Assembly (NCBI GenBank): GCA_965249925.1
Contig: OZ252260.1
Span: 2,790,001-2,854,000 of the forward strand
Source: Hoeflea_A sp965249925
GTDB taxonomy: Bacteria > Pseudomonadota > Alphaproteobacteria > Rhizobiales > Rhizobiaceae
Direction: 5' to 3'
Length of the DNA stretch: 64,000 nucleotides
This document shows, in pieces, positions 34,822-42,468 of this stretch (position 1 is the first letter of the stretch; every line of letters begins with the position of its first letter). A program made the position numbers and the translations under genes. Under the pieces are notes generated by a model, which made no database searches, had not been told where the DNA came from, and was given only the letters and a program-made list of their open reading frames with translations.

Positions 34822-35337
34822 ATGTCAGAGAGCACCGACCGGACAAAACCTAGTTCGGCGACATTCGTTGAAAGGCTTTTTGATAGGTCTCTTGGGCCGG
34901 TTATCGCCGCTCGAGAATTGGTCATCAGCGGTGTGCTTGTCGTGGATACGCCGCCCAGATTAGGCAAGAAAGGTGACGTCGACCTAAGGACCATAATTCA
35001 GATTGATGGCGACGTGGTTACTCTCGTCCGGGGTGATAGCCTTGCTAACCGAATGGACGAACACTTACTTCGAGTGCGCCAAAGACTTCGGGAGATCAGA
35101 GAACTCAGTGAACATTTGCTCTTATTGTTTAGGGTTGCGGCAATCGGTGTGTTTTTGGGACTGTCCGCTGCCTGGATATATCATGAGGGAATTTCGCTAA
35201 AATACTTTGTTTGGCAAAGCGTTATCTGTGTGGCCATGGCGGGCCTCACCACCCTAGGAAGACGTCTCGTTCTGCTATTGCTTAAGTGCTTGATAAATCG
35301 TTGGCAGAAACACAATCTGGTCATGCGTAAACATTGA
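34822..35337 (+). CDS. unknown membrane protein 3 of a three-gene module operon
   Basis: A 171-residue protein. Residues 28-75 carry the shared module (ARELVISGVLVVDTPPRLG, VDLRTIIQIDGDVVTLVRGD). A charged helix follows (RVRQRLREIRELSEHL), then two transmembrane segments (LLLFRVAAIGVFLGLSAAW and WQSVICVAMAGLTTLG) and a basic tail. It probably anchors the set at the inner membrane. A hairpin at 35382-35404 lies 45 nt after the stop. The three proteins likely interact through the common module; this is inference. Confidence 0.68.
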   Translation: MSESTDRTKPSSATFVERLFDRSLGPVIAARELVISGVLVVDTPPRLGKKGDVDLRTIIQIDGDVVTLVRGDSLANRMDEHLLRVRQRLREIRELSEHLLLLFRVAAIGVFLGLSAAWIYHEGISLKYFVWQSVICVAMAGLTTLGRRLVLLLLKCLINRWQKHNLVMRKH

Positions 35338-35381
35338 TCTGTTGGGGTACTGGGCCATCACAATCGAGACGTCTATGAAGC

Positions 35382-35404
35382 AAATCCGCAACCGTTTCGG
35401 ATTT
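35382..35404. terminator. hairpin AAATCCGCAA-N3-TTTCGGATTT after the three-gene operon
   Basis: A 10-bp stem with one mismatch, nearly identical in its arms to the hairpin at 28823-28845. It ends the operon that stops at 35337. Confidence 0.6.
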
Positions 35405-35587
35405 ACCGCTCTGTGACGGTTGTCCGGCCACGATCTGTGAGGCGCCATTAGTGTTGAACATAATTGGGCGACGCAAGTGTGTATTTCGAGTTGGATTAAA
35501 CCAGCATATTCTAGCTGCCGGCTGACACCGGAAAATCGTATACAGGCTCGAAATCTGCCGGGCGCGTTCCAATGCGTCAATTCGATT

Positions 35588-36553
35588 TCAGCTGGGACGT
35601 CGTGGCGGTCTGTCAATCAAAATCATCTTTGGCTTGCTCGGATCAACAGGAGCACCTCTTACTTTCACAACATGCGTGTCACCAGGGGATTTGGAGAAAT
35701 TCATTTTCATGTCGGGAATTCCCATAAACTGCTGCGGAGCGTAAGCAGAGAAGGGACCAATTACCCATGGAGTGTAGGCTGCTCGACCTGTGCCAAGCTT
35801 TTCGCTAACGATCGGTTCGACTGGATGATCACCAAGAGGCTCAAAAGAAACGAATGTCTCACTTGTAGGTAACCATGTTCGAATAATCATAGCTTGCTCG
35901 CCTATCTCCGGAAACCGGTCAGCGAATTTTCGTAGTGTTTCCAGAAGCAGACCTGCGACGTGCTTGTCTGACCTAATATCGTGGTTACTTCGAAACCCTA
36001 GATCCTTAAGATCTTCGATAATATCCGCTCCCTCACTATCCCAACCACCCGAAACCGACAGGGTGGCCTCACAGTTTCGAACCGCTCGCCAACCGTTTAG
36101 TTTATCGAACAAAATAGCCTTAGATTTTTCAGGCTTCCTCATGATCATTTGACTCTGGATGAAATACCTATGGTTTGACTCAATACCGGTAAACCGAATT
36201 TCCAATCCTTCCCTCCTCAAATCAGCATTGGCTTCCAGCTTCTGCTTTAGTCCAACAACTATCCGATTTTTCAACTCTTTTAGCGACCATGGCAGCATAG
36301 GTACGGAATCACGAATGATAGCCGCTTTATCTGAGTATTTTTCCCTTAATATCAAAGAAGCCAACCAGTCATCTGTGGGCATATCATTTACAAATGCTAT
36401 TCCAGTAAAACTTATACAGACGTACGCATCTCCAACCATACAATATATAGTCTTGTTGAATTTGGTGTTTTGCGGGCGTTTTGAAATTGTTGTGAGCCTG
36501 TCGCTGACTGAAACGAAAAATCTATTCTGAATATATTCAATTATTAGTGTCAT
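35588..36553 (-). CDS. proteasome-beta-like Ntn hydrolase, unknown family
   Basis: A 321-residue protein from ATG 36551-36553. Its start MTLIIEYIQNRFFVSVSDRL places Thr directly after Met. If Met is removed, Thr is residue 1, the Asp of VSDR is residue 17 and the Lys of KFNK is residue 33, exactly the T1/D17/K33 catalytic triad of proteasome beta subunits and HslV. CISFTGIAF near 50 occupies the place of the conserved glycine-rich strand. The remaining 220 residues have no recognised fold and end in a basic Pro-rich tail. The frame extends 37 codons upstream, but the triad spacing decides the start. It converges on the three-gene module operon. Confidence 0.62.
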   Translation of the reverse strand: MTLIIEYIQNRFFVSVSDRLTTISKRPQNTKFNKTIYCMVGDAYVCISFTGIAFVNDMPTDDWLASLILREKYSDKAAIIRDSVPMLPWSLKELKNRIVVGLKQKLEANADLRREGLEIRFTGIESNHRYFIQSQMIMRKPEKSKAILFDKLNGWRAVRNCEATLSVSGGWDSEGADIIEDLKDLGFRSNHDIRSDKHVAGLLLETLRKFADRFPEIGEQAMIIRTWLPTSETFVSFEPLGDHPVEPIVSEKLGTGRAAYTPWVIGPFSAYAPQQFMGIPDMKMNFSKSPGDTHVVKVRGAPVDPSKPKMILIDRPPRRPS

Positions 36554-36710
36554 TATTTTTCTGATAGATTTAACATGAGATTCCTTGGATGACTGCTCAT
36601 AGCACAATTCACTCTTCCGACGTGAACCGGCCGCAATGGGCTTCGAACCGCCTTGTAGCGTCACTTAACTAAACGGCAGTTCTTGGCCGAGATTACCCGC
36701 GCGAATTTGA

Positions 36711-37178
36711 GCCTATATGAGGGTGCAGCGCTCGGCCTTCGGTGTAAAAGGGGGGCGAAGGCGCAAGGAACCAGCCCGTCGCGGGGCGGTCAAACGCAAG
36801 CTCCACATCCTTACTGATGTAATCGGCCGCCCATTCGCCCTTCGACTGACGCCCGACAATGTCAGTGATGTGAGGGCCGCTGAGTTCCTAATCGGCGACC
36901 TCAATGGCGCAAAACGACTAATCGCCGACAAGGGTTATGATGCAAATGCGTTCCGTATGAGCCTTCGGAACGTTGGCGCACCGCCCGTCATTCCGGGGCG
37001 TTCCAACCGCAAACGGATGATCAGCTACGACAAGGATCGTTATCGCGAGCGGCACCTGGTCGAAAATGCATTCTGTCGCCTCAAGGACTTTCGGCGGATC
37101 GCAACCCGCTACGACAAGCTGGGCCGGAACTTCTTTGCTACAGCGGCAATCGCCATCGTCGTCGCCTTCTGGGTGTAA
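36711..37178 (+). mobile_element. IS5-family transposase, 5'-truncated fragment
   Basis: The frame begins abruptly at about 36711 (preceding in-frame stop at 36708) and encodes about 155 residues of the C-terminal half of an IS5/IS427-group transposase. Visible are KRKLHILTDVIGRPFALRLT with the second catalytic Asp region, RLIADKGYDANAFR, and YRERHLVENAFCRLKDFRRI with the C-terminal Glu. The N-terminal half with the first Asp and the left inverted repeat are missing. It is a dead remnant. Confidence 0.82.
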
Positions 37179-37197
37179 GCTGCGCTATTGTGGAAAA

Positions 37198-37602
37198 ATG
37201 CCGTGGAGCACGAAACGAAAACCAGACCTCGAAGGCGATCTCGATCTGCTGATCGGCGACCTGTGCTCGGAATGGGGTTTTTGCAATCAACTCACCGCAA
37301 AAGGGTTGATTGCCGATGACAGCGAACTGTCCGCTGATGGCTTTGCAGCCAGCGTGCTCATCGCAGAAGGAATGAATCCCGAATATGAAATAAAATGGCG
37401 TCGCCGAATACGGGACGTCTTTAAGTTTTTTATGATCCTACTACGTCATGACCAGAACTCACGCGGTCGGAGCAAACTTCCATCTGATTGGCCCCAGATC
37501 AGGGGCCGGGTCACTCGACACAAACCGAAAGAAAGACCACTGAACGGCGCGCTCGCAGACTCAAATAATATGCGCTATTCAACCCCAGGACTCTCCAAAT
37601 GA
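37198..37602 (+). CDS. small conserved alphaproteobacterial protein with aberrant C-terminus
   Basis: From ATG 37198 the frame gives 134 residues. The first 75 (EGDLDLLIGDLCSEWGFCNQ, then AASVLIAEGMNPEYEIKWRR and RIRDVF) match a small family of unknown function, usually about 75-85 residues, often found near mobile DNA. The following basic tail (NSRGRSKLPSDWPQIRG...) is not family-like and suggests a frameshift near 37420. It sits 20 nt after the IS5 fragment. Confidence 0.6.
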   Translation: MPWSTKRKPDLEGDLDLLIGDLCSEWGFCNQLTAKGLIADDSELSADGFAASVLIAEGMNPEYEIKWRRRIRDVFKFFMILLRHDQNSRGRSKLPSDWPQIRGRVTRHKPKERPLNGALADSNNMRYSTPGLSK

Positions 37603-37725
37603 GCGAGGGACCTGAGGGGCTCAAACCATATGTGATTACATAAAAATTAGAGTTTTCGTGGAGACTATGCTAAATTTAACACCAATTTATGTTTGACACA
37701 TACATTACATGACGAGATTAATAGG

Positions 37726-39042
37726 ATGATCTTTCCAAGAAAATCAACATGCTTGGTTGTATTTGCTTTGCTGACTCTTTGTCCGTTACCTGCGTTAGGC
37801 CAGGACAAGCTAATTGGCTCCGAAAACACGGAGCTTCAGGAACTGCTAGGCGAACTCGGAAATGCCGTAATACCTAGGAAGGAGGTCGAAAGAGCGTTTC
37901 AAGGCCGTTACTATCGGGAAGTTGTCGTGTTACCAGAACTACCGGGTGCTTCGCGCGGACGGACCGAAACCGAATGGTGGGCAAAATGTATCGAGATAGA
38001 GGCTAAGAGAGCAGCGTCAATTGGAGACGGCTTCAATTTATGTGCACAAAAGCGGGCTTGTGGGGAAGATCCAGCTCATTTGGTGAAATTCCAGCTAGGT
38101 CGCTTCGAGGAATGCTTCCGTAAACTGCAAGGTGGCCGCGGTGCTTCCGGCACCTTGAGCGATATCCTTGGAATGTTTGACCAATACGATGAGATGGTCG
38201 GCTCCTGGTGCGTGAAGAAAGATCCCAACAATCCAAATACAGTCTTGCAACCTCCGGCTCCGCCGCTGCCGCCGCCTCCTCCCATAAGCGGTACTGGGGC
38301 AGGTGGTTCTCCAGCGGATTGGGATGAGAACGCACGAAGGAACAAGCGCGAAAGCCAACATCTTGCAGAAGCCTCAGAAAATCCCCAAAATCCACCGTTG
38401 ACGCGAAAGCTGCTTAAGCTGGCTGCGAATGCTGCCTATGAAGCGTCTGAAGCTGCGCAGAGGGTCGCGGACTCTATAAGAAACGGGCAAGACCCCTCAA
38501 TTGATCGATATATTTACCAGTTACGTGTTGGAATAAAGCATCGGTTTCGTGGATCAGCAAGACTGGTGGGAGGTACAGGTTTCGAGCCGGTGGCTGGCGA
38601 AGAATTCCGTCAACCATGCCCAACAAAAACTCTCCATCAAGTTTGTATTCAACAAATTCGGGAAGATCCGGTAGACTGCGTTAAGCGCTATACAGACACG
38701 GTCTACGCAATCACCGGCGGTAAGTGTGAGACAGTTGAGTCGGGCAAAGCTGATCAGAGGATTATTGTTTGTGGCAATGAACCTCCAGGTGGTGGTGCCG
38801 GCAACAGTACAAATCCCGATCTCGTTGGACCTTGGGGTACATCAGCGGATTGGTGCGAAACAAATATCGTTGCATCAGACTCTGCAAATTCAAACCTAGG
38901 AGTGATTCGACATTGCCGTGCTGGCAACGGATCGCGAATTACTTTCCTCGAAACAACGGAGTTGGGAAGACTGCTAGATGAGCTCTGCAGGAAAGGTGCG
39001 CCATTGTGTGATGATCATGTTAAGCAACTGTTGCACCGGTGA
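37726..39042 (+). CDS. large secreted Cys-containing protein with proline linker
   Basis: A 438-residue exported protein; signal peptide STCLVVFALLTLCPLPALGQ. The mature N-domain (to about residue 170) has four cysteines. A linker PPAPPLPPPPP near 185 leads to a helical Ala/Glu-rich part and a C-domain with about eight cysteines (CPTKTLHQVC, DWCETN, HCRAGNG, CRKGAPLCDD). No family is recognised. The cysteine pairs imply disulfides and an extracytoplasmic place. ATG 37726 fits the signal peptide better than the upstream in-frame start at 37693. Confidence 0.62.
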   Translation: MIFPRKSTCLVVFALLTLCPLPALGQDKLIGSENTELQELLGELGNAVIPRKEVERAFQGRYYREVVVLPELPGASRGRTETEWWAKCIEIEAKRAASIGDGFNLCAQKRACGEDPAHLVKFQLGRFEECFRKLQGGRGASGTLSDILGMFDQYDEMVGSWCVKKDPNNPNTVLQPPAPPLPPPPPISGTGAGGSPADWDENARRNKRESQHLAEASENPQNPPLTRKLLKLAANAAYEASEAAQRVADSIRNGQDPSIDRYIYQLRVGIKHRFRGSARLVGGTGFEPVAGEEFRQPCPTKTLHQVCIQQIREDPVDCVKRYTDTVYAITGGKCETVESGKADQRIIVCGNEPPGGGAGNSTNPDLVGPWGTSADWCETNIVASDSANSNLGVIRHCRAGNGSRITFLETTELGRLLDELCRKGAPLCDDHVKQLLHR

Positions 39043-39964
39043 GAGAGTTCCAAACTGAACGAGCAAGCCGTAAGGGGAAGTTTGCGAACTCTCCCCTACC
39101 CTAGCCCGCTTCTCTCACATAGCGCTGTGTTGAGTGGCCTGTGTCGTGCGGATTGGCTGTAGTCTTAGAGAGCATGACGGTTCAGTATTTCATTTTTTGC
39201 GCCGGGCATCCTTGAGCGGATATCGTCAAGAATATTCTCTTCATGCGTCCAGTATCTGTGCTGCCGGGCTTCCTTGACGCACTGCTTGTGTGACTTGCCT
39301 GTTAAGACCAGGTACGGCAACTCAATCTCCGCCGAAACCTATCGCAAACTGCCTGATTGAGTCTCGACCCTAGCTAGCCTCTGCGCTTCTGCAGTGGTGA
39401 ACTCGCTTACCAGCAAGCAACATGAAGCGATCAGTACCGTTTCCGCCCTCTTCACTATCTACCACTACTTTAGTGAGAACTTCATGGTTTGCACTGGCAA
39501 TGCCAGAATCAGCCCGGCCAGTATGGTAAAGCTTGCCGCGACAGGCAACATAGAAGCCTGTCTAGCGTCGCTAGGAGTCCAACACTACTCGATTGGCACG
39601 TACGGCGCGCCCGTGAGCGCTTTTCTGACGGCGCGTGAACGGTATCCGCATGGCTATGCCGCCTTGTCCATATCACCCTAGGTAGGCAAATTTGCACAGG
39701 AAGGTTTACGCTGCGGACATTCAAGCGTTGCAGAGCGGAGAGCGTCGGCAACAGCACGTGCCATTTCGTCATGGCTGGCACCAGATGAACACGTCTTCAT
39801 GCAGCGGACACTGCCGGATGGCGCCGGCTCGCAGGCGGGCTACGGCCGCGCCATCGTGTAGGCGCTCGCGGGGTGAATGCTTGTGTTAACCTCACATAGT
39901 AGGCTGCTTCATGGACACCATTTTAGTTCAAACACCCTATATCGCAATGGTTGTTTCGGGTGCG
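39043..39964. other. long interval with little coding evidence
   Basis: About 920 nt. The only protein-like sequence is the minus-strand frame at 39165-39320 described separately. A plus-strand frame 39394-39681 (95 codons) lacks a ribosome-binding site and convincing composition. The region may be decayed DNA between insertions. Confidence 0.45.
39165..39320 (-). CDS. short hypothetical protein or gene remnant
   Basis: A 51-codon frame from TTG 39318-39320 (GGAG upstream). It contains LTGKSHKQCVKEARQHRYWT and ENILDDIRSRMPGAKNEILN, with charged, helix-forming, protein-like sequence. An in-frame stop lies about 8 codons upstream, so this is either a small gene with a TTG start or the tail of a broken gene. 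No family is recognised. Confidence 0.35.
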   Translation of the reverse strand: MPYLVLTGKSHKQCVKEARQHRYWTHEENILDDIRSRMPGAKNEILNRHAL

Positions 39965-40264
39965 TTACAAGCGCCCTGGCAGGGAACCCCAGGGATCATC
40001 TTCTCCGCCCCTATTTAGTTTGAGGTGGAGTTTGGCCTTATGGGTAGTTGATTGTTTGCTCGCAACACCAGCACCTGCCTGGATCACCCAGAACTTAATG
40101 CCGCCGTCAACTGTTGTGTCCTTAGCTACGGCGAAGTTAACCTCCAGTTCTAGGGAGTCGACTTTGAATAGCGGTGACTGTTTATTAGCTTCACGATTTG
40201 CCTGGGATTTTTTCAGATCCCTCGAAATCGCCCCGACCATGTCTCCGAAACTGATCCCTTCCAT
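39965..40264 (-). CDS. Trypco2-domain protein
   Basis: A 99-residue protein matching the trypsin-co-occurring domain 2 pattern: GISFGDMVGAISRDLKKSQA, then VDSLELEVNFAVAKDTTVDG, then IKFWVIQAGAGVASKQSTTH followed by KAKLHLKLN. Trypco2 is a small beta-rich adaptor-type domain found with effector domains, often trypsin-like proteases, in predicted bacterial conflict systems. Here no protease lies beside it; the IS insertion 80 nt upstream may have separated it from a partner. Cytoplasmic. Confidence 0.72.
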   Translation of the reverse strand: MEGISFGDMVGAISRDLKKSQANREANKQSPLFKVDSLELEVNFAVAKDTTVDGGIKFWVIQAGAGVASKQSTTHKAKLHLKLNRGGEDDPWGSLPGRL

Positions 40265-40344
40265 CGGATTGACTCCCTCTGTCGTGCGCTATTCCACTGC
40301 CCGGCGCGCGCTAATTAGTTTACGCAGTGTAAAGCAGTCGCCTG

Positions 40345-41691
40345 TCAAAAAGCCCTCTGAAGGGCTGATTTTGTTGTGATTTCGGCCAAGATTGCCGCGA
40401 TCATTTTGCACAAAATTCTCCTGAACCATCTCAGGATGAGGCGCAGGTTGTAGCCGATGGCGCTGAGCACTGCGTTTGCGCGGTCGCCGTCACGTCCATG
40501 CAGGAAGTTTCGATCCAGGTGGCCGTCGGTCTTGGTGTGGCCGATCACGGCTTCGATTGCCGACCGTCGTCGCAGTTCCCGCTTGATTTGGCCGTGCACG
40601 CCGCGCTTCTGACCGGACTTAAAGACCCGGTGCGGGTTGTCAACGTCATGGCCGCGATAGCCTTTGTCGACATAGATGCGTTCGATATGACGCCCAGTGA
40701 GCGCCTCGGTCTCCTCGACGACCTGTTTGAGCGTGTGCCCATCATATGGATTTCCATGGAATGCCTTGGCATGGAGGATGAACTGACCGCCCTTGCAGCG
40801 TTTGTTGGTGGTCGTGATCGACACTTTGCATCCAAACTCATAGGGTTTGTGAGCCTTTCCCTTGCCAATGCACTCGGTCTCCGGCGCATGCCAGGAATAA
40901 AGCTTCCAGCCCCGCTGTTTCTGCTTCTGGCTGCGGATCTGCCTGGCCTTCATCAGGGGAAGGGCGAAGATGGCATGGAGGTCTTCGTCGTCGCCGATCT
41001 TGCGGGTGATATCGCGGGTCAGACGGCCGAGCCGGGTGCGCAGGAACTTCAGTTGGCGATTGAAGCGCTTGAACTGCTTGGCGTGGCTATAGCGCCCGGC
41101 CATCATCGCCGCCTTCTTGGCGACCCTTATGTAGGACTGCCTCACGGTGACACCATGTTGCCTGGCCAGCTTGCCGAGCTGTTCGATGGCGGTGAGCAGC
41201 AGCTTGGCGTCCGTCGGGAAGGTGACATCCTTGGGCTGCACAGTGGTGTCGGCCGTGACACGGGCCATGTCGTCTTTCTTCAGGGCGCCGGCGTCATGGG
41301 CCACTCGAAGCGTCTCGGCGAGCAGACGGTCCAACCGGTCGCCGATGCGCTTGCGCCAGTGGGTCATGTCGGAACGCACGTGTGGCAGGTCGTGCTGGAA
41401 GAATTCCTCGCCGGTGAAGAATTGGAAGTAGGGGTCGTGGATCCAGCGTTCGCACACGCCTTCGTCTGACAGGCCGTAGATGTGCTTGAGCAACAACAGC
41501 CCGATCATGTAACGGGTGGCGATCGCCGGCCGACCGGTATCGCAGAACAGGTCAGCGAGTTCGTTGTCGATCCAGTCCCAGTCGATCTCATCGGCGAGCC
41601 GGACGAGTTCGTGCTTCATGTTGATGATCTGATCGAGGCGTGACCGGAACAGGTCGCCGGATCCGGATTGATCTGTTGATTTCGGGCGCAT
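40345..41691 (-). CDS. IS5-like transposase, apparently complete
   Basis: A 448-residue DDE transposase. The N-terminal helical region contains DTGRPAIATRYMIGLLLLKH, then the catalytic DTTVQPKDVTFPTD near 160, IERIYVDKGYRGHD near 330 and RRRSAIEAVIGHTKTDGHLD near 375. These are the DDE positions and C-terminal signature of the large IS5-family transposases. No internal stop is seen, so it may be active. Its last codons run through the left terminal repeat. Confidence 0.88.
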   Translation of the reverse strand: MRPKSTDQSGSGDLFRSRLDQIINMKHELVRLADEIDWDWIDNELADLFCDTGRPAIATRYMIGLLLLKHIYGLSDEGVCERWIHDPYFQFFTGEEFFQHDLPHVRSDMTHWRKRIGDRLDRLLAETLRVAHDAGALKKDDMARVTADTTVQPKDVTFPTDAKLLLTAIEQLGKLARQHGVTVRQSYIRVAKKAAMMAGRYSHAKQFKRFNRQLKFLRTRLGRLTRDITRKIGDDEDLHAIFALPLMKARQIRSQKQKQRGWKLYSWHAPETECIGKGKAHKPYEFGCKVSITTTNKRCKGGQFILHAKAFHGNPYDGHTLKQVVEETEALTGRHIERIYVDKGYRGHDVDNPHRVFKSGQKRGVHGQIKRELRRRSAIEAVIGHTKTDGHLDRNFLHGRDGDRANAVLSAIGYNLRLILRWFRRILCKMIAAILAEITTKSALQRAF

Positions 41692-41759
41692 CTTCCTCTC
41701 CGAGCCGATGCGACCATGGAATCACGACAAGGTTCAAAAGGGAATCCGAAAGCCCTTCA
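40345..41759. mobile_element. IS5-like insertion sequence, about 1.4 kb
   Basis: The transposase gene fills nearly all of it. Short inverted terminal matches are GAAGGGCT at 40359-40366 and AGCCCTTC at 41751-41758. Inner matches (AATCACAACAA against AATCACGACAA) lie near 40376 and 41720. The left end also forms an AGCCCT/AGGGCT stem. No clear target duplication was found, so the exact limits are uncertain by some bases. Confidence 0.65.
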
Positions 41760-41894
41760 AAATCGCAAGAATTCCACGCCTGAATGCCCGAAATCTTGCA
41801 ATCTCGAATACTTCAGACCAGAAAAATCTACAAATCCTTCAGCGGCTTGTCGGTTTTTGACGGGCGACAAAGCAATATTCGTTTCGGAGGCGTT

Positions 41895-42212
41895 TTATCT
41901 GACGGTCGGGACAATAAGCACTATCCCGCAAGCCGCCTTGGTTGTATCGCCCTCGCCAAAATAGACTACAGCGTCTTTGCCGCCACCCGTGGTGAAGCTT
42001 TTAATTTGGCCGGGAGGCACAACGTTTTGTGTCGGTATCCCAGCTGTCTCAGATACTCTGACCGGAGACGGTCCAAGGTTCTGGACGATCAGGGCCGCGT
42101 CACCTTTATGGATAATCTCATGCTCCGCGCCCTCATGGATATACCAAACCCATTTTCCCGGCTCGAACTGAAAGTGTTTCTGCACCAACGCACAATTCCT
42201 CCCACCGTTCAT
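41895..42212 (-). CDS. small beta-rich hypothetical protein
   Basis: A 105-residue protein from ATG 42210-42212. Sequence alternates hydrophobic and polar residues (KWVWYIHEGAEHEIIHKGDA, ALIVQNLGPSPVRV, VVPPGQIKSF), suggesting a beta sandwich or barrel. No signal peptide. The 17-bp motif at 42250-42266 lies 37 nt upstream, which supports this start over a longer reading from 42320 that would place the motif inside the gene. Function unknown. Confidence 0.55.
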   Translation of the reverse strand: MNGGRNCALVQKHFQFEPGKWVWYIHEGAEHEIIHKGDAALIVQNLGPSPVRVSETAGIPTQNVVPPGQIKSFTTGGGKDAVVYFGEGDTTKAACGIVLIVPTVR

Positions 42213-42249
42213 CGAACGTCTAGACAATATCGCACACCAGCAACATGGG

Positions 42250-42266
42250 ATGTGAGATTCCGCACA
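42250..42266 (-). promoter_or_regulatory. 17-bp motif TGTGCGGAATCTCACAT, copy 2
   Basis: On the minus strand it differs from the consensus of copies 1 and 3 at about three positions. It sits 37 nt upstream of the gene starting at 42212, in the same relative orientation as the other copies. Confidence 0.42.
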
Positions 42267-42468
42267 CAAAGAATACAAGCACAACCCCCGTGCCGGCGTA
42301 TGAACCGCACGGGGAGCCATATGGATGGTGACTTGATCCTGGAGATCCTATTGATGCAGGAATGACCAGCGCCAACGCGGTGCTGGCTTGCACCGCTCTA
42401 TGACCGGCAGCAGTTGCGTGTGCCCGTGTCCGGAAGGCTATTGTTCAGCCGACGACTTGGTCGACTGA

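Noticed and set aside
39394..39681. 95-codon plus-strand frame
   Set aside because: No ribosome-binding site, family or neighbour support; kept only as part of the interval description.
40498..41469. 323-codon plus-strand frame antisense to the IS5-like transposase
   Set aside because: Antisense shadow of a complete transposase with visible DDE motifs.
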